From NCBI GenBank assembly GCA_022827045.1, contig JAJDTQ010000209.1, positions 1 to 39,798 on the forward strand: a stretch of 39,798 bases of DNA, written 5' to 3'. The notes under the pieces were generated by a model. It was not told the DNA's origin. It made no database searches and was given only the letters and a program-made list of their open reading frames with translations. Shown here piece after piece: positions 1 to 7,462 of the stretch. Position 1 is the first letter of the stretch. The number at the start of each line of letters is the position of its first letter. The position numbers and the translations under genes are program-made. The stretch comes from Candidatus Binatia bacterium. GTDB lineage: Bacteria > Desulfobacterota_B > Binatia > UBA9968 > JAJDTQ01.

Positions 1-712
1 GGTGAACACGTGCTCGTTCAGGCACTCATCGCGCAGCCGGCCGATGAAGCTCTCCACCAGGCCATTCTGCATGGGCTTGCCCGGAGCGATGTAGTGCCAG
101 TCGACCCCGTGGTCCTGTTGCCATCCGAGCATGGCGTTGGATGTGAACTCGGTGCCGTTATCGGACACCACCAGCAGGGGACCCCCACGCTGCTGAGCGA
201 TGTGGTCCAGTTCTCTCGATACCCGCTGCCCGGTGATGGAGTTGTCCACCACCGTGGCCAGGCACTCCCGGGTGAAGTCGTCGATGACGCAGAGCACCCG
301 GAAACGCCGGCCGTCCATCAAGGCGTCCGCGGCGAAGTCCACCGACCAGCGCTGGTTCGCCCCCTGCGGGATCGTCATCGGCGCCCGTGTCCCCAGCGCC
401 CGCTTGCGGCCGCCTCGCTTGCGCACCACCAACCGCTCCTCCTTGTAGAGCCGGTAGAGCTTCTTGCGGTTCACTACGACACCTTCTCTCGCCAACAACA
501 GGTGCAGCCGCCGATACCCGAAACGCCGGCGTTCCCCAGCCAGCTCCCGCAGCCTCCGTCGCAACTCCTCGTCGCCCGATCTCGTCGACCGATACCGGTA
601 CACCCGCGGTGCTATCCCCACCAGTCCACATGCCCGCCGCTGAGAGTGCCTTCCCTCCTTCATCGCCCAGTCCACCGCTTCCCTCCTGGTTCTGGGCGTC
701 AGAAGTTTTTTC
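1..712 (-). CDS. IS3-family transposase OrfB (DDE integrase core), partial
   Basis: OrfB is read in the -1 frame relative to OrfA and has no stop from the slippery site to the window edge. After an HTH_21-like stretch ([31 protein letters not shown]) comes the rve catalytic core. The three acidic residues lie in [19 protein letters not shown] and [19 protein letters not shown], matching the D-D-E arrangement of the family. The protein would normally continue some 40-50 residues beyond the window. No internal stop or frameshift is visible. It would be made as the OrfAB fusion by -1 frameshifting; a separate OrfB start is not obvious. Confidence 0.88.
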
Positions 713-965
713 CGACCATCTCCTTGAGCGTCGAGACGTCCAGCATGGCCTCCGCCAACAGCCGCTTCAGCTTGGCGTTCTCCGCCTCCAGGCTCCGCAG
801 CCGCTTCGCCTCCGACACCTCCAGCCCGCCGTATTTCGACCGCCACTTGTAGAACGTCGCGTCACTGATGCCGTACTTCCGACACAGATCCGCCGCCCCC
901 AGCCCGGCCTGGTGCTCCTTCAGTATCCCCACGATCTGCGCTTCGCTGTACCGGCTCTTGCGCAT
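699..965 (-). CDS. IS3-family transposase OrfA (helix-turn-helix subunit)
   Basis: This 88-residue protein opens with a helix-turn-helix (residues about 5-45: [17 protein letters not shown], then [18 protein letters not shown]) that binds the IS ends. A heptad-like leucine zipper follows (about 55-75: [19 protein letters not shown]) and would let it multimerise. It ends at the motif MVGKNF followed by TGA. The last codons GGA AAA AAC contain the slippery heptamer A AAA AAC, so a share of ribosomes should slip back one base into OrfB and make the OrfAB transposase. OrfA alone usually acts as a regulator or inhibitor of transposition. The length is normal for the family. Confidence 0.9.
   Translation of the reverse strand: MRKSRYSEAQIVGILKEHQAGLGAADLCRKYGISDATFYKWRSKYGGLEVSEAKRLRSLEAENAKLKRLLAEAMLDVSTLKEMVGKNF
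705..711 (-). promoter_or_regulatory. Programmed -1 ribosomal frameshift site (A AAA AAC)
   Basis: On the minus strand the OrfA codons GGA AAA AAC TTC TGA contain the classic X XXY YYZ heptamer in the correct zero-frame phase. Slipping back one base gives AAA AAA CTT CTG, which enters the OrfB frame seven codons upstream of its first conserved residues. The OrfA stop lies one codon past the heptamer. Position and phase match known IS3-family frameshift cassettes; stimulation by a downstream structure was not assessed. Confidence 0.8.
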
Positions 966-1008
966 GGGTCCCCTCCTCTTCGGTCAAAGACTAACCGCTG
1001 AGTGAGGA

Positions 1009-1028
1009 CATTCAAGGGGGGCAGGTCA
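1009..1028 (-). repeat. Terminal inverted repeat of the IS3-family element
   Basis: Read inward on the minus strand the element starts TGACCTGCCCCCCTTGAATG. The boundary at 1028 is set by the TGA start and by the fact that the neighbouring DNA (from 1029) reads in frame as PIN-domain coding sequence. The partner repeat is outside the window, so neither the pairing nor a target duplication could be checked. Confidence 0.7.
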
Positions 1029-1138
1029 CTTGGATCGCCGCCTGTGCTGTCCGGCATACGGTGCCGCTGGTGACGCACAATGCGAAGGACTTCGAAGGCA
1101 TCACTTCTTTGGACATTATCACGGAGACCATAGAATAA
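1029..1138 (+). pseudogene. PIN-domain (VapC-like) toxin, 3' remnant cut by the IS
   Basis: The plus strand from the IS edge reads WIAACAVRHTVPLVTHNAKDF, then EGITSLDIITETIE and a TAA stop at 1136-1138. This is the C-terminal third of a PIN-domain ribonuclease of the VapC type: the stretch 'dlwIAA.A...plvT.N.kDF..i..L.ii' carries the last conserved helix-strand pair and the T-x-N-x-x-D-F motif. About 36 of roughly 130 residues remain. The catalytic acidic residues of the N-terminal half, and any VapB antitoxin, would lie beyond the IS outside the window. It is not expected to be functional as it stands. Confidence 0.75.
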
Positions 1139-1210
1139 GGCGCCAACGAAAATGATAGGATGGAGGATTGGCGTACCCGTTACAGTCTGACAAGGGTATT
1201 TCTTGCCGAT

Positions 1211-2239
1211 TCAGCCCCTCTGCGGCTCGATGATGACCTTGAGAGAATCCCGGGCGTTGGCGACCAGTTGAAAGCCCTTTCCCGTCTCCTCCAGCGTGAG
1301 GCGGTGGGTGACGAGCTCATCCACACGGACCTTCCCGCTGTCCAACAACTCCACGGCATCCTTCAGGTCCTGTGGGCTCGCGCCGTATGAGGTCACCACG
1401 CCGACCTCGTCGCGCCACATCTCGTACAGCGGCATGGGCACCTCGTGCCCGGCGGGAGTGGAGGCGAAGAAGAGCAGCTTGCCGCCGCGCTCGACGCTCT
1501 GGAACGCCTGACGGATCGCCGGGGCGGCCCCGGTGCACACGATCACGAGGTCCGCCAGCCGGCCGCCGCAGGCTTCGCGGACGCGCGCGGGCACGTCGTC
1601 GGTGGCGTGGAAGGTGTGGTGGGCGCCCATGGCGCGCGCCAGGCGCAGGCGTTCCTCGTTGATGTCGGTGGCGACCAGGGTTTTGACCCCGCGGCTCCGC
1701 GCCACCTGGACGTGCAGCAGCCCGGCGATGCCGGTGCCGATGACCAGCACGGTTTCCTGCAACGGCGCGCGGGCGTGGTCCTGAGCCCGCACCACGCAGC
1801 CCAGCGGTTCGACGAAGGAGCCCTGTTCGAAGGAAATCGTGTCGGGAAGCAGGAAGGTGCCGGAATCCACGTTGACCTTGGGCAGCCGTAGATACTCGGC
1901 GAAGCCGCCGGGATCGAAGTGGGTCTCCCGCATGAGCTGACATACCGAGGCGTGCCCGGAGAGGCAGTGGTGGCATTCGTTGCAGGGCACGTGGTGGGTG
2001 GTGACGATGCGGTCGCCGGGTGCAAAGCCCGTCACGCCGGCGCCTACCTCGGTCACCTCGCCGGTGACCTCGTGTCCGAGCACCCGGGGCGCCTGCTTGC
2101 GCCGGTACCATTCCAGCACGTCGGTGCCGCAGATGCCGCTGGCCTGCACCCGCATCAGCAATTCGCCCGGACCGGCCTTGGGAACCGGCAGCTCCTCCAG
2201 CCGGACGTCGTCGTTGCTGTAGTACATGGCCACGCGCAT
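1211..2239 (-). CDS. Zinc-dependent alcohol dehydrogenase (MDR superfamily)
   Basis: This 342-residue NAD(P)-dependent medium-chain dehydrogenase is of the sorbitol/threonine dehydrogenase type. The GroES-like catalytic domain has zinc ligands C37 (GICGTD) and H56/E57 (GHE). A structural zinc lobe follows with C86, C89, C92 and C100 (VPCNECHHCLSGHASVC). The Rossmann fold starts at VLVIGTGIAG (155-164), with D192 of TDINEERL suited to NAD binding. An upstream in-frame ATG exists at 2317, but I chose 2239 (MRVAMYYSND) because AGGAA sits about 6 bases before it and family members start here. The substrate cannot be read from sequence. It lies on the same strand as the aldolase gene at 2473, whose product it may process. 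Confidence 0.88.
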   Translation of the reverse strand: MRVAMYYSNDDVRLEELPVPKAGPGELLMRVQASGICGTDVLEWYRRKQAPRVLGHEVTGEVTEVGAGVTGFAPGDRIVTTHHVPCNECHHCLSGHASVCQLMRETHFDPGGFAEYLRLPKVNVDSGTFLLPDTISFEQGSFVEPLGCVVRAQDHARAPLQETVLVIGTGIAGLLHVQVARSRGVKTLVATDINEERLRLARAMGAHHTFHATDDVPARVREACGGRLADLVIVCTGAAPAIRQAFQSVERGGKLLFFASTPAGHEVPMPLYEMWRDEVGVVTSYGASPQDLKDAVELLDSGKVRVDELVTHRLTLEETGKGFQLVANARDSLKVIIEPQRG

Positions 2240-2325
2240 GGGTCGTTCCTGAGGTTGGAAATGACCGAAGACCGGTTCCGGTGAGCCCGCACCCAGGTAT
2301 TCTGTCGGACTACCCACCGAAGTGC

Positions 2326-2460
2326 GAGACCGTCATTCCGGCGAAAGCATGCCCCGTCCCCCGATACGGGGCCGGAATCCAGGCGGAGCGGCCTGGAGGA
2401 AACACAGGCGTTGCTACTTCCCCTCCCCTGGATTCCGGCTTTCGCCGGAATGACGGTCTC
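2326..2460. repeat. Nested palindromic intergenic repeat
   Basis: Two arms face each other. The left arm (2326-2348 continuing at 2371-2383) is the reverse complement of the right arm 2427-2460, which begins CCTGGATTCCGGCTTTCGCC and ends GGAATGACGGTCTC. The left arm is split by a 22-base insert at 2349-2370 that forms its own hairpin (CCCCGT against ACGGGG). Elements with the core CTGGATTCCGGCTTTCGCCG are, from memory, widespread in proteobacterial intergenic DNA. It lies between two minus-strand genes, and its transcript could fold into a long hairpin that ends or protects the upstream mRNA. Confidence 0.8.
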
Positions 2461-2472
2461 GACCGTGGCCCG

Positions 2473-3276
2473 CTAACCGGCCGCCCGCTCCGCCGCCGAC
2501 GGTCTCGACGCTTCGTAGACTTGGTAGGCGTCCTCGACCGAGGCGCCGCCGTGAACGATGGCCCGCACCGCCTGGATCATCCCCGCGGGGCTGTCGGACT
2601 GGAAGATGTTCCGGCCCATGTCGACGCCCACCGCGCCGTGGTCCACGGCGTTCTTGGTAAGCTCCAGCGCTTCCATCTCCGGAGTCTTCTTGCCACCCGC
2701 CACGATCACGGGAATGGGGCAGGAGTTGACCAGGTTCTCGAAGCCTTCGCAGTAGTAGGTCTTGACGATATGGGCGCCGAGCTCGGCGGCGATGCGGCAC
2801 GACAGGCTGAGGTAGCGCTCGTCCCGGGCCATGTTGGTGCCCACCGCGGTGACCGCGAGCACGGGAATGCCGTACCGCTCGCCCTCGTCCACCAGCTTGG
2901 CCAGGCTCACCAGCGTCTCCTTCTCGAACTCCGACCCCACGAAGATCGACAGCGCCATGGCCGAGACGTTGAGCCGGATGGCGTCCTCGATGGACACGGT
3001 AATGTCCTCGTTGGAGAGCTCCTTCAGGATGCTGGTGCCGCCGGACACGCGCAGCACCACCGGCGCCTGCATATTGGCGTCCACGGAGTTCCGCAGCACG
3101 CCGCGGGTGAGCATGATGGCGTCGGCGTGGGGCAGCAGCGGCTCGATGGTCTCCCGCGGTTGCTCCAGCCCGCTCGTCGGGCCCAGGAAGTAGCCGTGAT
3201 CCACGGCCAGCATCACGCAGCGCCCGTCATCCGGCTGGATGATGCGCGCCATTCTGTTCTCCATACCCCAGTGCAT
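2473..3276 (-). CDS. lsrF: LsrF/DhnA-family class I aldolase
   Basis: This 267-residue TIM-barrel aldolase closely resembles E. coli LsrF (3-hydroxy-5-phosphonooxypentane-2,4-dione thiolase). Shared stretches include VMLAVDHGYFLGPTSGLE (21-38), the Schiff-base lysine K172 in HIVKTYY (aligning with LsrF K203), VIVAGGKKTPE (190-200) and GVDMGRNIFQSD, the phosphate-binding end. The start MHWGMENRM has GGGAGG five bases upstream, and it lacks the 30-residue extension of E. coli LsrF. No lsrK, lsrR or lsr transporter genes are near, so a role in autoinducer-2 breakdown is doubtful. It may instead cleave a phosphorylated keto-sugar or act in aromatic or sugar catabolism. Family call firm; substrate unknown. 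Confidence 0.85.
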   Translation of the reverse strand: MHWGMENRMARIIQPDDGRCVMLAVDHGYFLGPTSGLEQPRETIEPLLPHADAIMLTRGVLRNSVDANMQAPVVLRVSGGTSILKELSNEDITVSIEDAIRLNVSAMALSIFVGSEFEKETLVSLAKLVDEGERYGIPVLAVTAVGTNMARDERYLSLSCRIAAELGAHIVKTYYCEGFENLVNSCPIPVIVAGGKKTPEMEALELTKNAVDHGAVGVDMGRNIFQSDSPAGMIQAVRAIVHGGASVEDAYQVYEASRPSAAERAAG

Positions 3277-3384
3277 ACGGCCTCCCGCGTTTCAGGTGGT
3301 TTGTGTCCCGGATGAGACAGGACAGACACTACCACATAGTCGGTCCGCCTGCGAGTCGGGGCGCCGGCCCTCGGTTTGACAGGT

Positions 3385-4263
3385 ATGGGCCTATCGGCTA
3401 CGCAGGGGTCCGTGAGTGATCTTCCCCCAGGCGTGAGCCGACACTACGTTCAAGTAGGCCAGATTCGCACCCATTACCTCGAGGCCGGGGCTGGCCGCGG
3501 CCCTACCGTGGTGCTGATCCACAGCGGCGAGTTCGGCGGACGCGCCGAGTTCAGTTGGCACTACAACATCGCGCAACTCGGCGAGCACTTCCATGTCTAC
3601 GCGCCGGATCTGGCCGGATTTGGCCGCACCGATCTCGTCTACAGCTTCAGCGATGCGCTGGGTTTCAGGCTCAAGCACATCGACGGGTTCCTTCGCACCA
3701 TGTGCCTTGGCCCGGTGCACCTCATGGGCAACTCCTTCGGCGGCGGCTTCTGCCTGCAGATGGCAACGGACCCGCGCTTTGATGTGGCCTCGGTGATCGC
3801 CGTGAGCGGCGGCGGCAAGGCGCCGGACAACGATGAACGCAAGGTGCTCACCGGCTACACCGGCGAGCGGGAGCAGATGCGCGAGATCCTGAAGGTCTGC
3901 TTCTACAACGAGCGCTGGTGGGCCGACGACGTGGTGGAAGAGCGCTGGCAGGCAAGCCTGGAACCAGGGGTGTGGGAAGCCTGCGCGGCCGCGCGTCTGG
4001 CGCCCTCGGGACAGCCTCGCGGCTTCCGGCCCGTGCGGCCCGACTACGGCAGCATCCGCTGTCCGGTGTTGATCGTGGCGGGGGCCCAGGACCCGTTGCG
4101 GTTCCCGACCTATGCCACCGATCTGCAGGCCGAAATACCGGGATCGGAGGTGAAGGTCTTCGACCAGTCGCGGCACTGCTCCCACGCCGAGCATCCGGAG
4201 GAGTTCAACGTACTGGCCATCGACTTCATCAAGCGGCACGCGGGGGAGGAGCAGGGTTCATGA
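3385..4263 (+). CDS. Alpha/beta-hydrolase with complete catalytic triad
   Basis: This soluble alpha/beta-hydrolase of about 292 residues resembles meta-cleavage-product hydrolases and related C-C or ester hydrolases. Visible elements are the oxyanion loop region VVLIHSGEFGG (42-52), nucleophile elbow MGNSFGGG with S117, acid D236 in VAGAQDPLRF and H264 in SRHCSHAEHP. The start is uncertain: TTG at 3376, ATG at 3385 and GTG at 3412 are all in frame. The GTG has AGGGG close upstream but only about three bases away. It overlaps the next hydrolase by four bases (ATGA), so the two are translationally coupled. The neighbouring flavin monooxygenase suggests a degradative pathway of oxygenation followed by hydrolysis (inference). 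Confidence 0.87.
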   Translation: MGLSATQGSVSDLPPGVSRHYVQVGQIRTHYLEAGAGRGPTVVLIHSGEFGGRAEFSWHYNIAQLGEHFHVYAPDLAGFGRTDLVYSFSDALGFRLKHIDGFLRTMCLGPVHLMGNSFGGGFCLQMATDPRFDVASVIAVSGGGKAPDNDERKVLTGYTGEREQMREILKVCFYNERWWADDVVEERWQASLEPGVWEACAAARLAPSGQPRGFRPVRPDYGSIRCPVLIVAGAQDPLRFPTYATDLQAEIPGSEVKVFDQSRHCSHAEHPEEFNVLAIDFIKRHAGEEQGS

Positions 4264-5051
4264 CGTGGTTGTCCGAGACCATGGAAGTCGATGGCGTCAA
4301 GCTGGGAGTCCGTCAACATGGGGACGGTGCCCCGCTGGTGATCCTTTACGGCGACCAGCTCGAGACGCCGGTGCCGCCTTTTGACGACGCCATGGCGAAG
4401 CATTTCCGTGCGGTGGTGCCGTCGCTGCCGGGTGTGAACCAATCCGAGCTGCCCGACTGGATCGACACGATGGAAGACCTGGCCTTCCTCGGACTGGACC
4501 TTCTCGAGGGCCTCGACGTGGGTCCGGTGGATGTCATCGGCCACGGGTTCGGCGGCTGGGTGGCGGCCGAGATGGCGGTGCGCGCATACCAGCAGATCCG
4601 GCGCCTGGCGCTGATCGATTCGGTGGGCATCAAGGTTTCCGCTCCCACCGTGCGCGACGTGCAGGATGTCTATGTCTACACGGTCCAGGAGGTCGCCGAG
4701 CTGGCGTGGCACGACCCGGCCGCAGCCACGGCACTCCGATGGCCGGGCATGGAGGGCGTGGAGGGCGAAGAGCTGCTCACGCTGCTGCGCAACCGCCAGT
4801 CGGTGCTGAAGTTCGGCTGGCGTCCCTTCATGTACAACCCGAAGCTCATGCGGCGGCTGGCCCGGGTGCGGGTCCCGACTCACGTGTTCTGGGGTGAGAG
4901 CGACCGCGTGGTGACACCGGACTACGGACGCGCGCTACAGCAGGCCATCCCCGGTGCCGGCTTTACAGCCATACCGGGCGCGGGTCACTATCCGCAGTGG
5001 GAGCAGCCCAAGGCGTTGGCCCAGGCCGTCACGAAGTTCCTGGAAAGCTAG
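4260..5051 (+). CDS. Alpha/beta-hydrolase-fold protein lacking the nucleophile serine
   Basis: The 263-residue protein has the alpha/beta-hydrolase fold. The nucleophile elbow reads VIGHGFGGW (93-100) with glycine (codon GGG) at residue 96, where serine, cysteine or aspartate is expected. The other triad positions are present: D215 in WGESDRVVTP and H243 in GAGHYPQWEQP. The fold is otherwise well preserved, so the change is not general decay. The ATG overlaps the stop of the upstream hydrolase (ATGA) and no closer start fits. It could be a catalytically dead partner of its neighbour, a binding protein, or an enzyme using cofactor-free chemistry that needs only the His/Asp pair. No other base makes serine here, so a sequencing error at GGG (AGC or TCG needed) is unlikely. 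Confidence 0.85.
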   Translation: MTWLSETMEVDGVKLGVRQHGDGAPLVILYGDQLETPVPPFDDAMAKHFRAVVPSLPGVNQSELPDWIDTMEDLAFLGLDLLEGLDVGPVDVIGHGFGGWVAAEMAVRAYQQIRRLALIDSVGIKVSAPTVRDVQDVYVYTVQEVAELAWHDPAAATALRWPGMEGVEGEELLTLLRNRQSVLKFGWRPFMYNPKLMRRLARVRVPTHVFWGESDRVVTPDYGRALQQAIPGAGFTAIPGAGHYPQWEQPKALAQAVTKFLES

Positions 5052-5071
5052 AGAAACAGGAGGACCAGGAA

Positions 5072-6193
5072 ATGCTGGCCTATCATTTCACCGAAATGCC
5101 CTATCCGTTCCTCGCGGATGACGCGGAGGAGACCTACGGGGCCATGCGCGTGACCCTGCCCAACCGCTACTGCGACCCCAAGATCGCCCACGATCTCTAT
5201 AATCGCTACCTCGACGAGTACGAGTATGCCGACGAGCTGGGCCTGGAGATCATGCTCAACGAGCATCACGCCACCGCCACCTGCATGGCGGCCAACGTCT
5301 CCATCACCGCCGGCACCCTGGTGCGGCGCACCAAGCGCGCCAGGATCCTGGTGCTGGGCTTCCCGCTGGCGCACCGCAGCCCCATCCAGGTGGCCGAGGA
5401 CGCCGCCATGCTGGACGTCATCTCGGGCGGCCGCCTCATCGCCGGATTCGTCCGTGGCGTGGGGACCGAGATCCATCCCGCCAACACCAACCCCGCCGAC
5501 ACCCGGGAAAGGATGCAGGAGGCCCACGACCTGATCATCAAGGCGTGGAAGACCCAGGACGTGTTCAACTGGGAGGGCAAGCACTACCACTACCGCTACG
5601 TGAACCCGTGGCCGAGGCCCTACCAGCAGCCCCATCCCCCCATCTGGATCACCGGCAGCCAACCGGCCGCGGTGCCCTGGGTGGCCGACCATCACTACAC
5701 CCTGGCCACCGTGCTCACGTCCTACGAACAGACCGAAGCCCTCTTCACCGCCTACCGCAAGCGCTGCGAGGAGATGAACTACCCCGAGCCCGGCACTGAC
5801 AAGTTCGCCTACTGCGCCCTGACCTTCACCGGCGAGACCGACAAGAAGGCCGAAGAGGGCGGCCGTAAGCTCCTCTGGTACCTCAACAAGCGCCGTCCCG
5901 TGGGCTTTTTCGCCCCGCCCGGCTTCGTGCCGCCCCAGGGCCTCACCCGCTTCTTCGACCCCAAGGGCAACGCCCGCTACAACCGCACCTACGAGGACCT
6001 CATCAACCAGGGCGTCATCATCGCCGGCACCCCCAAGAAGGTCATCGAGAAGGTCAGGTACCTCCACGACCGCTGCGGCGTGGGGCACCTGCTCATGATG
6101 AACCAGGCAGGCTTCATGACTCACGAAGAGACGAAGCGGAGCATGGAGTTGTTTGCGACGGAGGTTTATCCGGAGTTGAGGACGTGGCAGTGA
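5072..6193 (+). CDS. Luciferase-like flavin-dependent monooxygenase (LLM class)
   Basis: This 373-residue TIM-barrel protein belongs to the bacterial luciferase-like family, which uses reduced flavin supplied by a partner reductase to oxygenate substrates. Family signs are IMLNEHHATATC (the NEHH stretch after strand 2), TKRARILVLGFPLAHRSPIQ, AEDAAMLDVISGGRLIAGFV (the 'D..S.GR...G.G' motif) and a C-terminal AGTPKKVIEKV segment. The ATG at 5072 has AGGAGG about 9 bases upstream, and an in-frame extension upstream has no such site. It lies 20 bases after the hydrolase stop and is probably in the same transcript. The substrate is unknown; alkanes, alkanesulfonates and N- or S-compounds are all handled by the family. 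Confidence 0.88.
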   Translation: MLAYHFTEMPYPFLADDAEETYGAMRVTLPNRYCDPKIAHDLYNRYLDEYEYADELGLEIMLNEHHATATCMAANVSITAGTLVRRTKRARILVLGFPLAHRSPIQVAEDAAMLDVISGGRLIAGFVRGVGTEIHPANTNPADTRERMQEAHDLIIKAWKTQDVFNWEGKHYHYRYVNPWPRPYQQPHPPIWITGSQPAAVPWVADHHYTLATVLTSYEQTEALFTAYRKRCEEMNYPEPGTDKFAYCALTFTGETDKKAEEGGRKLLWYLNKRRPVGFFAPPGFVPPQGLTRFFDPKGNARYNRTYEDLINQGVIIAGTPKKVIEKVRYLHDRCGVGHLLMMNQAGFMTHEETKRSMELFATEVYPELRTWQ

Positions 6194-6231
6194 GCCGCAG
6201 CCAAGCCCATTAGTCACTGGATCTTGCTGGA

Positions 6232-7150
6232 GTGACTGAACAGATGCGACTGATACACCCGATTTATCTCGATATACCGATGCTCGTGTCATTCGCGGCA
6301 GCAATCGAGGGTGGCCTGTCATTCGGAACCGAACTGACACGAGAGGAATCCAGTTCTACAGCGGCGGCCACGGAAGGCGGAGCGAAATTCGGTCTGAGCA
6401 GTTTGTTCGGCCAATTTCTCGATCTGTCGGCCGACATCGAAGCGAAGGGTACGCACGAGGGTGTGGAGCGATCTGTGGAGAAGAGTTCACGATCTCACAC
6501 GGAGGCGTCTGTTGCGATTCTACTCTATGACAGGTTACGCAACGACTCTGGCTACATTGTCGATCTCGACATCCTAGACGACGCCAAGAACGTGGAACCT
6601 GGAGCACTGGTCGAGCTCGCCGGCACCGTCGAAAAGAACGCCATCGACGCCATGATCGATTACATAGATGCGGTGAACATCCTGGTCAGTTTGGGATCGG
6701 ATGAGCCACGAAATCCTCAGGGTTCAGCGAGTGGGAAACGTCGCGGTTCATCCAGTGGCAGGAACAAACAGGAGAGCCAGGGTCCACTAGAGCATATCCG
6801 CGATGCACTCGACAAAGACCGTAAGAGGACACCGATTTCCAACGTGCTGCTTCGATGCACGGTGCCTTGCAACACCACAGCGGTCGTAACGTTGCGTACG
6901 GAGAATCTTCGAGATCTCACGCTAAGCGAGCTCCACCAGCGTCCGCGTTCTTGGCAAGGGGACCAGGGTCATCGATCGAGGTGAGGGCATGAGCTCTTTC
7001 GAGAATTACGGAATGGCACTGATGCAACCCGAGAAACTGCAGACCCTTCTGCATGGTCTGTGTGAAAGTGAGGAGATTACACTTGACCTCAGCGAGGTGC
7101 GGGTGCAAGGCCCGGCGCTTCAGATATTGCCCTTGATGATTTTTGTCTGA
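6232..7150 (+). pseudogene. DUF6414-like protein, frameshifted near the C-terminus
   Basis: The N-terminus reads HPIYLDIPMLVSFAAAIEGG, resembling the opening of the uncharacterised DUF6414 family. The zero frame stops at 6984 after an uncharacteristic tail (QRPRSWQGDQGHRSR). The +1 frame from about 6927 continues naturally as TSVRVLGKGTRVIDRGEGMS, then FENYGMALMQPEKLQTLL, ending at TGA 7148-7150. One extra base near 6925-6935 therefore splits a protein of about 305 residues. Start choice is GTG 6232 or ATG 6244 (MRLIHPIYL). Function is unknown; such genes occur in accessory and defence-type regions. Either a genuinely broken gene or a base-call error. Confidence 0.55.
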
Positions 7151-7398
7151 AAGCCGGGGTCTTCTGCGACCAACTCATAGCTTGTGCTGCGACGGCCGGC
7201 TTTGCCACGTACCACGATCCCACGCTTGATCAGATCGTGAATATCTCGCTTCGCCGTGTCCTGCGAGCAGTGGTTCACCCTCGCCCACTTCGACGAGGTG
7301 AGCTTCCCTTCGAAGCCGTCCAGAAACGGTTGAGGATCTTCACTTGGCGCTCGTTCAGCGGCTCGTGGGCACCCGCATCGACAGGCTTATCTCCGCTT
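7120..7398 (-). pseudogene. Fic-family protein, C-terminal winged-helix remnant
   Basis: The minus strand encodes the C-terminal winged helix of a DUF4172-type Fic protein: HEPLNERQVKILNRF, then after a one-base slip LDGFEGKLTSSKWARVNHCS, QDTAKRDIHDLIKRGIVV and GRRSTSYELVAEDPGF, stopping at 7120-7122. The slip lies at 7321-7326, where codons for F-L-D lack one base. The catalytic Fic core (HPFxxGNGR) is absent: upstream the frame closes by a stop before 7400 and the AbiEii gene begins. It overlaps the tail of the convergent DUF6414-like gene. Intact relatives AMPylate targets; this piece cannot. Confidence 0.62.
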
Positions 7399-7413
7399 AT
7401 TCTGCGGAGATAA
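7387..7413. repeat. Perfect palindrome TTATCTCCGC-N7-GCGGAGATAA
   Basis: Ten-base arms TTATCTCCGC (7387-7396) and GCGGAGATAA (7404-7413) flank a 7-base loop. A further inverted CTCCGC at about 7425-7431 pairs imperfectly with the right arm around TGAGCTCA, so three related half-sites are spaced across some 45 bases. It lies just past the start of the Fic remnant and downstream of abiEii. It could be an operator for a winged-helix protein or a transcript hairpin; no T-run follows on either side. Confidence 0.6.
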
Positions 7414-7462
7414 TGAGCTCATTCTCCGCGCCGTCCCACAACGTCTTCGCGATTCTGCACTC

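Larger units (their letters stand above)
1..1028 (-). mobile_element. IS3-family insertion sequence, IS407-like, truncated by the window edge
   Basis: The element reads on the minus strand from an inverted-repeat end at 1028 through OrfA (699-965) and OrfB, which is still open at position 1, so the far end lies outside the window. Its outer end reads TGACCTGCCCCCCTTGAATG on the minus strand, a TGA-starting end of the IS3-family kind. OrfA has the N-terminal helix-turn-helix and leucine-zipper layout, and OrfB has the DDE integrase core. The outer end abuts the remaining 3' part of a PIN-domain gene at 1029. The reading frames are intact as far as seen, so the copy may be active. Subgroup assignment is from protein resemblance only. 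Confidence 0.9.

Noticed and set aside
2281..3315. Plus-strand frame of 344 codons opposite the LsrF-like gene
   Set aside because: Antisense to a well-conserved aldolase and it runs through the palindromic repeat; no protein family seen.
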